Source: JAAFGT01 sp041485165
GTDB taxonomy: Bacteria > Acidobacteriota > Terriglobia > Acidiferrales > UBA7541
DNA: 46,726 nucleotides
Assembly (NCBI GenBank): GCA_041485165.1
Contig: JBGPJC010000012.1
Span: 1 to 46,726, forward strand
Direction: 5' to 3'
Shown here: positions 17,120-23,140 of the stretch, piece after piece
Numbering within the stretch: the stretch's first letter is position 1
Layout of the letters: every line of letters starts with the position of its first letter
The notes under the pieces: generated by a model
Databases searched by the model: none
What the model was told of the DNA's origin: nothing
Seen by the model: the letters and a program-made list of their open reading frames with translations, nothing else
Made by a program: the position numbers and the translations under genes

Positions 17120-17475
17120 ACCCAAAACCTCAGTCCCCTCTCAAGGCCTGCGCCACCCGCCACCCTGGTCTCTTCTCCGCGCGATGAATTGGCCTTCCGC
17201 CGCTGCGCGACATCAGGCTCTGCGGAAAAAGTGGTACGGTCTCATCGCAGGGTGCCGTCAAGAAGATAGAACGAGAAAAAGGTCCGGGCCACCCGCCGGA
17301 GCGCATCTCGTAAACTTGCCCTTGCGGACTACATAATCGTGTTATCTTGCGCGTCCGTTCCCGTCTTCTGCGTGTTCATGATGTCCGAATGGATTCATTT
17401 TTCAAACAGAGACACTACCGAAAAGAAGGGGCGGGCACCGCGCTTTGAAATCAATAAGATGCTAGAGGGCTGACA

Positions 17476-17494
17476 CCCTTCGACAAGCTCAGGG
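17476..17494. repeat. CCCTTCGACAAGCTCAGGG near-palindrome
   Basis: A 19-bp near-palindrome with outer arms CCCT/AGGG. The same core is a frequently seen intergenic motif in unrelated bacteria (recollection, not searched). Its role is unknown; here it lies within the repeat mosaic. Confidence 0.5.
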
Positions 17495-17540
17495 TCCTCG
17501 GTGGATCGATCCGGTGTGAAGCAACTGAAGAGAGCCGAAA

Positions 17541-17577
17541 GCCGCACTTTTCCCGCAGAGCCGGAAAAGATGCGGCA
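17541..17577. repeat. hairpin repeat copy 2, CCGCACTTTTCC / GGAAAAGATGCGG
   Basis: CCGCACTTTTCC pairs with GGAAAAGATGCGG, with one bulged base. It shares the TGCGGCACCC tail with the copy at 17081-17119, 460 bp away, in the same orientation. Confidence 0.6.
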
Positions 17578-17622
17578 CCCAGAATTCGAAACATGGAGCG
17601 AAAGGCTCAGCCACCCTCCAGG

Positions 17623-17628
17623 TATAAT
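17623..17628 (+). promoter_or_regulatory. possible -10 box TATAAT for the 17657 gene
   Basis: A perfect TATAAT lies 29 bases before the ATG at 17657, with AGGACGT between as a ribosome-binding site. No clear TTGACA lies 16-18 bases upstream, so this is a partial promoter call. Confidence 0.35.
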
Positions 17629-17656
17629 GAAATCATCGACTACAGGACGTGAAACT

Positions 17657-18241
17657 ATGCCACTAACCTACTCTAGGCCCGACAAATTCGACCACGCGGA
17701 TACAATTCTTTATGAGATCGATCTGCTCCGCTTTGCCACTACACGCCTGGTTGAGAGTAACTGGAGAGAACCGAGGGATGCCTGGGTGTATTTGGAGAGT
17801 TTTCTCGTCCACTACCGAAATCTGATCGAATTTCTTGGAAAAGAAAAACCGACTAAGACTGATGTTCATGTAACTACACTCCGAGAATTACTCAAGGTAA
17901 TGCCGCCTGCCAAGTTGAAGGAAATCCATGCAAAGGGAAAACAGTTGTTGAAGGAATACGAACCCAAGGATGCCCAAGGCGGCGGTCGGATTTCTCAATA
18001 TCTCCAACACTGCACAACAAGACGAATAGAGCCCAAAGATTGGCCTTTGGCTGTAATGACCAAGCAAATCGAGCCTTTGTTGGCGGAAATCGAAAAGCAT
18101 CTCAGGCCGGGGAACGCGATACTAAATGCTGTGCCAGCAGTTGAGATTATGACGCTGTTTTCCGCCAGTACAGCAACCGCCACGAGTACGACAGCCGCAG
18201 CATTGGACATTGAAGCTTCTTCGAAGAAGTGGCCCGTTTAG
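17657..18241 (+). CDS. conserved-looking helical protein of unknown function
   Basis: 194-residue soluble protein, predicted mostly helical. Landmarks are the N-terminus MPLTYSRPDKFDHADTILYE, a central FLVHYRNLIEFLG segment and a later ISQYLQHCTTRRIEPKDW segment. I recall proteins pairing an H-x-RNLI-x-F block with an H-x-T-x-x-R block as uncharacterised families in many phyla, but I cannot name this one. A HEPN-like bundle is possible because Arg and His recur, yet the standard R-x4-6-H motif is not clear. ATG 17657 is chosen over the open frame from 17501 because AGGA lies about 9 bases upstream and the extension runs through repeat DNA. Codon use is AT-richer than in flanking housekeeping genes, suggesting acquisition. 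A two-TM protein follows 92 bp later. Confidence 0.75.
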   Translation: MPLTYSRPDKFDHADTILYEIDLLRFATTRLVESNWREPRDAWVYLESFLVHYRNLIEFLGKEKPTKTDVHVTTLRELLKVMPPAKLKEIHAKGKQLLKEYEPKDAQGGGRISQYLQHCTTRRIEPKDWPLAVMTKQIEPLLAEIEKHLRPGNAILNAVPAVEIMTLFSASTATATSTTAAALDIEASSKKWPV

Positions 18242-18333
18242 TTCGCGATGCTATACGACAACATTCCGGCATACCTACGATGGGGCCCAAACGATGTTAT
18301 GGTCGGGGAAGATCAAGTCGTTGAGGTGAAACA

Positions 18334-18771
18334 ATGACATTGGGCGCAGCACTCCTCGCTTCGGTCGTCCTGATCCTTCTGGTCTACAACGAGAAGTTTC
18401 GCAAAGTTTTCTTCTGGCTCGCAGGAATCTCCGCTGGCCTGCTCGGGGTATATTTCCTCGGTGCTTATCTCTATCAGCACCATAAAGAAAAAGTTGAAGC
18501 GAAGTTAGCGGCACAACAAGATCAGGCCTTTTCCAAGATCTCGCCAAACCTGCTACACGCAAAATTTCCCACGCTGTGGGTTATCGTGGACCCTTTTCAG
18601 GAATTCGGCGGAACGTTTGTTCAACCTGCCCCATCGTTACCCGAGGCAATTCGAAGCCGCCCATGCGTGCCAGGTTCATCTCTGTGGCATGAGAAATATC
18701 AATGGGTCTGTGTCAAGAATGAAGTGCGTCCAGAAGGTCTACCTGATGACGCCGTTGTTGTACCTATGTAG
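18334..18771 (+). CDS. small membrane protein of unknown function, two TM helices
   Basis: 145 residues. Two hydrophobic helices (about 5-18 and 25-47, the second WLAGISAGLLGVYFLGAYLY) are joined by a short charged loop, then a charged stretch HHKEKVEAKLAAQQ and a roughly 85-residue C-terminal domain with LWVIVDPFQEFGG and two Cys (RPCVPG, WVCVKNE). A good ribosome-binding site (GAGGTG) precedes the ATG by 7 bases. The stop codon lies inside a 27-bp IS-end-like repeat, so the last codons may have been altered by an insertion. Not recognised. Co-directional with the 17657 gene and possibly co-transcribed. Confidence 0.7.
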   Translation: MTLGAALLASVVLILLVYNEKFRKVFFWLAGISAGLLGVYFLGAYLYQHHKEKVEAKLAAQQDQAFSKISPNLLHAKFPTLWVIVDPFQEFGGTFVQPAPSLPEAIRSRPCVPGSSLWHEKYQWVCVKNEVRPEGLPDDAVVVPM

Positions 18772-18793
18772 TGCTCCCTTCTAAAACTGGACA
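18767..18793 (+). repeat. 27-bp IS-end-like direct repeat, copy 1
   Basis: Begins TGTAGTGCTCCC and ends CTAAAACTGGACA; it matches the copy at 20681-20707 at 25 of 27 positions, in the same orientation. The TGT...CCC...AAAACTGGACA layout resembles terminal repeats of IS3-family elements, but no transposase is nearby. It overlaps the last codons of the 18334 gene. Confidence 0.7.
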
Positions 18794-18801
18794 CCTCAGT
18801 C

Positions 18802-19332
18802 CTAGTGATTCTTTTTCAAAAGGTATTGACCAAGGGTGAGTTGTTTTGCGCCGAATTCCTTTTGCAACGGGTCGGGCACGTTGCATTTGGAATCAGTCAT
18901 CAGCAGGCAACTTTCCAGTGCCTGCCTCAAGTTGTCTTTCCCTGCGTTGTCGAATCTCTCCACAATATCTTCGGCAATCGATCCAAGGAAATTATTCGCT
19001 ACCTCTTCGGCACTTAGGCTGAAGAAGAGTCCTCCACCTAAGAAAGTCTTGAACGTTGCCCCGTTATAGTGCGAGACGTACATGCACACAAACGGCTCAG
19101 TTTGCTTGCGCTCCATACAGGAAATCAACACAACGACCTTACTGGGGTCTTGCTGCGCTACCGGCACGAATGGCTTTGAATCCTTGAGTTTCCTAATTAG
19201 GGATTGCGCAACGGGAGCGGCAGCGTCCAAACCCGTCACGAACACGGCGAATTTCTCCGATTTCTGCTGCGGGCTCGTGGGTACAGCAAGGGCGAGAAGT
19301 GCAATGAACACGAAAGCGGCTGGTTTTCTCAT
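18802..19332 (-). CDS. secreted protein of unknown function
   Basis: 176 residues with a Sec signal peptide (MRKPAAFVFIALLALAVPTSPQ), then a globular domain: KFAVFVTGLDAAAPVAQSLIRKL, a Cys-containing strand VVVLISCMERK, FVCMYVSHYNG, and a helical C-terminus with LESCLLMTDSKC. Four Cys are spaced as two likely disulfide pairs, consistent with a periplasmic place. No family recognised. It is on the opposite strand to its neighbours, with its own upstream region (19333-19598). It sits with the SIR2-like gene between the two 27-bp direct repeats. Confidence 0.7.
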   Translation of the reverse strand: MRKPAAFVFIALLALAVPTSPQQKSEKFAVFVTGLDAAAPVAQSLIRKLKDSKPFVPVAQQDPSKVVVLISCMERKQTEPFVCMYVSHYNGATFKTFLGGGLFFSLSAEEVANNFLGSIAEDIVERFDNAGKDNLRQALESCLLMTDSKCNVPDPLQKEFGAKQLTLGQYLLKKNH

Positions 19333-19598
19333 GGTCGTCTGCCTCTTGGGGTTCCTTTATAGCATTGAAGGCCGTCTTCGGTGGTTATCTACTGTGACAG
19401 CGGGGCGCAGCGGGTTGGCGCATTGGAATTGGTCTTAATTCTTTCTTGAGGGCAACGCACGACGAGAGTATACCACCGCTATAGTTCCTCCCAGAGTGAT
19501 GTGAGGAGAGGCGGCGCCCAAGACCGCGGCCCGTCTCCGGGCCTGCACCACCCGCCGCTTTTGTTTTTCTCCGTCATCGAGAGTAGGATTCCAGGCAA

Positions 19599-20669
19599 AT
19601 GCCTGACGAAGAGCGGGGCGCGACGAAGCTCAAACACCCCGTCGCAATTATTTTCGGCGCGGGTGCTAGTCGCGGCGGACTTGATGCGGCCGCAGGCGTT
19701 CCTCCGCCTGTCGACAAGGATTTCTTCGACCTTGCAAACCAGCTTGCCGGACATGGAACACCCAAACTAACCAAGAAAGTCCTGAATGATGTTTGGCAGC
19801 TGTACGGAAGAACAAACGGTGTCGGCCTAGAAACTTATTACAGAGACCTGGAGACCCGGGCGATTATCGGCGAATTTGCTAAGACCGCTAATCAGCCAAA
19901 GGATTGGCGGAGGCGCCAAAAGGAGTTGGAGGAATTAATAAGGAGAGTGTACGTGCATACGACTGTCCAGGACACGCATGCATCGACCGTGAAACCTAAG
20001 AAAAGCGCGATCCATAAGGCAATTCTAGAAAGACTCAAGGACAAAGATACCGTCATTACTTTCAATTACGATTTGGTCATCGAGGAATCTCTTTCGTCTG
20101 CAAAACAATGGAATCCCGTGGATGGCTACAAGATTAAGACTTACGGAAAGACGAAGGGCTGGACGAAAAGATGGTTGGGGGAAAGAAAATATGAATCAGG
20201 GACAAAGAGCACAATTGGCTTGTTGAAACTTCACGGGAGTTTAAATTGGGAATTATACCCGACGGGCACAGCTATCAAATTGAAGCCGCGACCGTACCTG
20301 GTAAGTACGAGAAGTGGAAAGACACGCTTTGAAAAGATTCTGATTTTGGCTCCTGGGTGGAAGATGGAAATCAATAGGAATCCATACAAGCAGTTTTGGC
20401 GTGCGGCGCGCCTTCAGCTTGAGAAATGCAAAACGCTCATAATACTTGGATACTCCCTCCCGGAAACCGATCTCCTAGCTCAATCGTTGCTGGCAGAGGT
20501 GGTGCGCAGTCGTGCGGCGCGAAATAACTTCCTAAAGCAACTACACCTCGCTGATCACGACGAATCGGTTAAACAGAAATTCGTTAAACTGTTTACTCCA
20601 GCTCTCGGACCGCATGGGAAGGTCTTCAAGTATTACGATGTCAACGAATTCAATCAAAAACACTTGTAA
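19599..20669 (+). CDS. SIR2-like domain protein, putative NAD-consuming (defence-type) enzyme
   Basis: 356 residues with the SIR2_2-type Rossmann signature: FGAGAS (19-24), ITFNYD (153-158), LLKLHGSLNW (208-217) and IILGYSLPETD (281-291). The Asn of FNYD (N156) and the His of LHGS (H212) match the catalytic pair of SIR2-type NADases such as ThsA, so activity is expected; this is an alignment by eye. Prokaryotic SIR2-like proteins of this kind often deplete NAD during phage infection, usually with a partner (HerA, TIR, Argonaute-like). No such partner is seen nearby. The start MPDEERGATK is the first in frame and GAGAS sits at a normal distance; only a weak ribosome-binding site is seen. Codon use is AT-richer than the core genes, and IS-end-like repeats lie on both sides. 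Confidence 0.85.
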   Translation: MPDEERGATKLKHPVAIIFGAGASRGGLDAAAGVPPPVDKDFFDLANQLAGHGTPKLTKKVLNDVWQLYGRTNGVGLETYYRDLETRAIIGEFAKTANQPKDWRRRQKELEELIRRVYVHTTVQDTHASTVKPKKSAIHKAILERLKDKDTVITFNYDLVIEESLSSAKQWNPVDGYKIKTYGKTKGWTKRWLGERKYESGTKSTIGLLKLHGSLNWELYPTGTAIKLKPRPYLVSTRSGKTRFEKILILAPGWKMEINRNPYKQFWRAARLQLEKCKTLIILGYSLPETDLLAQSLLAEVVRSRAARNNFLKQLHLADHDESVKQKFVKLFTPALGPHGKVFKYYDVNEFNQKHL

Positions 20670-20680
20670 TCCAAGCGAGT

Positions 20681-20707
20681 TGTAGTGCCCCCCTCTAAAA
20701 CTGGACA
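20681..20707 (+). repeat. 27-bp IS-end-like direct repeat, copy 2
   Basis: Begins TGTAGTGCCCCC and ends CTAAAACTGGACA, 12 bp after the SIR2-like stop codon. It is the same length and orientation as copy 1, 1914 bp away, with two mismatches. The pair brackets the secreted protein and the SIR2-like gene. Confidence 0.7.
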
Positions 20708-20886
20708 GGCGGGTGGCGGTCATCAGCGCCGGGCCGGGTTTGAGATCCTTTCCAGGCTGCCGGAGCGTTATCGCTCTGACTTTAGCTCAAACAGACATCG
20801 CTCAACTCAAACCGCTGCCGATGCATCGACTCCCCTCTGGCGCTCTAATATTAGTGATTGATTCCAAGTCTCTCAGACCTTGATTG

Positions 20887-20913
20887 TGTGACCTGTTCCC
20901 CGAAAACTGGTCC
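20887..20913 (+). repeat. related IS-end-like 27-mer
   Basis: TGTGACCTGTTCCCCG followed by AAAACTGGTCC. It has the length and TGT...CCC...AAAACTGG layout of the 18767 and 20681 repeats but a different sequence, as if from a different member of the same IS family. It lies just 21 bp from the end of purS. No transposase remnant was found between it and the other copies. Confidence 0.5.
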
Positions 20914-20934
20914 AAAGTCAGATATGATTTTGGG

Positions 20935-21177
20935 CTATTCGACGATCTCGAACCGGAAATCCTCAATCACCGGGTTGGCCAGAAGGTCGCGGGCCATGCG
21001 CTCAACCTGGGTCTGGGCTTCCTGGCGGGTCATCCCGTTGAGGTCGAGCACGAAAAACTTGCCCTGGCGGACATCGCGGACCGCGGCGTATCCCAGCGAA
21101 GCCAGGGCGTTGTGGATGGTCTTGCCTTGTGGGTCGAGCACGGTGCTTTTAGGCATCACCCAGACGTGCGCTTTCAT
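20935..21177 (-). CDS. purS: phosphoribosylformylglycinamidine synthase subunit PurS
   Basis: 80-residue small subunit of the PurLQS FGAM synthase (fourth step of de novo purine synthesis); PurS bridges PurL and the glutaminase PurQ. Seen: the strand pattern MKAHVWVMPKSTVLDPQGKTIHNALASLG and VRDVRQGKFFVLDL, and the end VIEDFRFEIVE, all typical of PurS. It lies 23 bp downstream of adenosine deaminase on the same strand, with its own possible -10 box over that gene's stop. purL and purQ are not in the window. IS-end-like sequence begins just beyond its 3' end, so the operon may once have continued. Confidence 0.92.
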   Translation of the reverse strand: MKAHVWVMPKSTVLDPQGKTIHNALASLGYAAVRDVRQGKFFVLDLNGMTRQEAQTQVERMARDLLANPVIEDFRFEIVE

Positions 21178-21199
21178 GGTTTCTGGCCTCTCTGAACGG

Positions 21200-21205
21200 A
21201 TTATA
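21200..21205 (-). promoter_or_regulatory. possible internal -10 box for purS
   Basis: Read on the minus strand this is TATAAT, overlapping the adenosine deaminase stop and about 23 bases before the purS ATG. The -35 side (around GTGATC) is weak. It would give purS partly independent expression. Confidence 0.25.
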
Positions 21206-22232
21206 GCAGTCCTTGCGCGCGGATCACGGCGTGATACGCGTCGAGGAACTTCTTTTTGTCGCTCTCCGGCAGGAAAGCTGCCGAAAAACTGTTTGCCCCG
21301 ATTTGCGCAATTTCTTCCGCGCTCAACCCGGCTTCCATCGCAGCGGCATACTCAGAAATGATATCGGTCGAGAACATGGCCGGGTCGTCCGTCGAAAGCG
21401 TGGCTTGCAAACCGCGGCGGTGAAATTCCGCGACCGGGTGTGATGCCAGGCGCGCCTCGGCGTTTTCGCGCAGCCGTGCCAGAGCCCCAGTGCGCAGGTT
21501 GCTCGTGGGGCACAACTCCAGCGCGATGCGCCGTTCGGCCAGTATCTCCATGAGCGCCGGGTCGCGCACGGTGGCAATGCCGTGGCCAATTCTTTCTGCT
21601 CCGAGAATCTCCACCGCATCGCGAACACTTTCCGGCCCGCCGACTTCTCCCGCATGGACCAGTGCGTGTAGCCCCTCACCGCGAATGAAATCGTAAACGC
21701 CGCGAAAGTCCGACGCGGGAAGCGCCAGCTCGTCGCCGCCCATTCCGAAGGCGATGGCCCCTTTACCCTTCATGCGCGCGCCCCAGCGAGCCACCTCCAT
21801 GGCTTTCTCCACGCCAAACTGGCGCACCGCATCAAAGACCCACTGCAGACGGAGCCCGCTGCGGAGCCCGGCGCCGCGGATGGCGGCGTAGTTGGCCTCC
21901 ACATCCTGCCCGCGCCAGAGCATCACGCCAACGGACAGGGTCACCTCCGCGTACACCACGTTCCTCCGCCGCAGCTCTTCGCACAGCCGGGTGGTGATCA
22001 GCGCATAGTCCTCGGGATTGCGCAGGAAAGAGGTCACCCACTTGAAGGCTTCCAGGAAGCCCAGGAAATCCGCGTAAGCGTAGCGTTGCGCCACGTCGTC
22101 CAACGACAATTGCGTCCCATGCCGCGCGGCCAACTCGACCACCGTGGCCGGAGCGATCGCGCCCTCCAGATGCAGATGCAGCTCCGCCTTTGGCCATGCG
22201 GCGATCAGCGACCGGGGGTCAATCTGGGTCAT
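21201..22232 (-). CDS. add: adenosine deaminase family protein
   Basis: 343-residue TIM-barrel zinc enzyme that deaminates adenosine (or deoxyadenosine or adenine) to inosine. Seen: AELHLHLEGA (zinc ligands H19, H21), HAGEVGGPESVRDA with the catalytic Glu, GAERIGHGI, LELCPTSNLRTG and LSTDDPAMF (zinc-binding and catalytic Asp). The start at 22232 (MTQIDPRSLIAAWPKAE) is chosen because homology begins there and the upstream gene ends 8 bp before it; the longer open frame runs through that gene. Substrate (adenosine, adenine or another aminopurine) cannot be settled by eye. Confidence 0.92.
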   Translation of the reverse strand: MTQIDPRSLIAAWPKAELHLHLEGAIAPATVVELAARHGTQLSLDDVAQRYAYADFLGFLEAFKWVTSFLRNPEDYALITTRLCEELRRRNVVYAEVTLSVGVMLWRGQDVEANYAAIRGAGLRSGLRLQWVFDAVRQFGVEKAMEVARWGARMKGKGAIAFGMGGDELALPASDFRGVYDFIRGEGLHALVHAGEVGGPESVRDAVEILGAERIGHGIATVRDPALMEILAERRIALELCPTSNLRTGALARLRENAEARLASHPVAEFHRRGLQATLSTDDPAMFSTDIISEYAAAMEAGLSAEEIAQIGANSFSAAFLPESDKKKFLDAYHAVIRAQGLL

Positions 22233-22240
22233 GAAAAGAA

Positions 22241-23125
22241 TTAGTTGGTGGGAGGTTGCGGCCGCCCGGCGTTGTTCCATGCCGTCAGCCAGTACGAGCC
22301 CACATCGGTGGCGGCGTCGGAAAGCTGGCGGATCAGGATGGCGCCCGCAGTGTTGTAAAACCGCGCGTAGTACTCGTCGGTGTAGTCTGGAAGCCCTTGG
22401 CGGGCCCGGCGATCGGCCAAGAGCACCGGCTCGACCCACCCGTGAGATGAAAGGCACGCCTCGAAGGCATGGTCGGTGGGGTCGGAGATGAGCTGCGCGT
22501 CGCCCGGCCGGATATAGATGAACAGCGCGAAGCGGTCCACCAGGTTCAGGTCGAAACGTGAATCCACCCCGACGTGGCCGGACAGGCGGCCATCAAACTT
22601 GTCGGTGGTGCTGAACGGGTCGCGGGATTCGCCAACGTAAAAGGCCAGGATGGCGGCGTTCAGCCGCGCCTCGTCCCATTTTCCGGAGCGCATTGAGTTG
22701 GTCAAGCGCTCGCTGTACAGGCCAATCTCCCAGGGGAGCAGGCCGTTGGCGTCCAGCGTAGCTTTGGAATACTTCTTCAGAGCAGCCTTGTAATCACGCG
22801 GCAGGTTGTCGAAGGGAAAGCGGCCGTACTTTTCGAGCTGGATGATCTGATTACGGCGCTCCGCAAGCAGGTTTTTTGTCCTCCAGTCGAGCGGGTCGGT
22901 GACATGCTGAGAAATAAACGTGCTGCTGGCCTCAAACCACCTGCGCAGATCATCGGGCAGCGTCTGTACGGCCTTTGCGGCTGCCAGGCGATGGCCGTTG
23001 GGGCCCCAGGCGTGCACCGGCTGTGCCGCGATGATTGTGGCAACCAGCAGAATCGCTGTGCAGCGCGATGCGGCTCGCGCGCCCGCCCCGCGGTCTTGCC
23101 TGGTCGCTGTCATTTTCCCGGCCAT
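22241..23125 (-). CDS. secreted S1/P1-nuclease / zinc phospholipase C-fold hydrolase
   Basis: 294 residues. A signal peptide ends VHA, so the mature protein begins WGPNGHRLAA, matching the W-G-x-x-G-H start of S1/P1 nucleases, where the N-terminal Trp and His6 bind zinc. Further likely ligands are in ISQHVTDPLDW, FYVGESRDPFSTTD and GHVGVDSRFD. It should be periplasmic or extracellular and trinuclear-zinc dependent. Nuclease or 3'-nucleotidase versus phospholipase C cannot be told apart here; the operon (adenosine deaminase 8 bp downstream) favours nucleic acid or nucleotide breakdown. ATG 23125 or 23113 may start it; both precede a plausible signal peptide. A permease gene ends 15 bp upstream. 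Confidence 0.78.
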   Translation of the reverse strand: MAGKMTATRQDRGAGARAASRCTAILLVATIIAAQPVHAWGPNGHRLAAAKAVQTLPDDLRRWFEASSTFISQHVTDPLDWRTKNLLAERRNQIIQLEKYGRFPFDNLPRDYKAALKKYSKATLDANGLLPWEIGLYSERLTNSMRSGKWDEARLNAAILAFYVGESRDPFSTTDKFDGRLSGHVGVDSRFDLNLVDRFALFIYIRPGDAQLISDPTDHAFEACLSSHGWVEPVLLADRRARQGLPDYTDEYYARFYNTAGAILIRQLSDAATDVGSYWLTAWNNAGRPQPPTN

Positions 23126-23140
23126 GGTTCTCGTTTGCCT

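Larger units (their letters stand above)
16431..17656. other. repeat-rich intergenic region, no gene recognised
   Basis: About 1.2 kb between glmS and the next believable gene. It contains compound palindromes (16606-16676), a 16-bp direct repeat TTGCTGTTTCTSGGTA at 16586-16601 and 16699-16714, four spaced degenerate units (16736-16919), two related hairpins (17081-17119 and 17541-17577), and a CTTCGACAAGCTCAGG-type sequence. Open frames here on both strands are translations of repeats, lack ribosome-binding sites and resemble no family. The region looks like an accumulation site for small dispersed repeats. Confidence 0.7.

Noticed and set aside
17037..17336. 99-codon + strand frame in the repeat mosaic
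   Set aside because: Its first half translates the CCGCACCC hairpin and GGCCTGCGCCACCC repeat; no support as a gene.
17476..17494. Operator or phage attachment site at CCCTTCGACAAGCTCAGGG
   Set aside because: This core is common between genes in many bacteria; no integrase or tRNA is adjacent.
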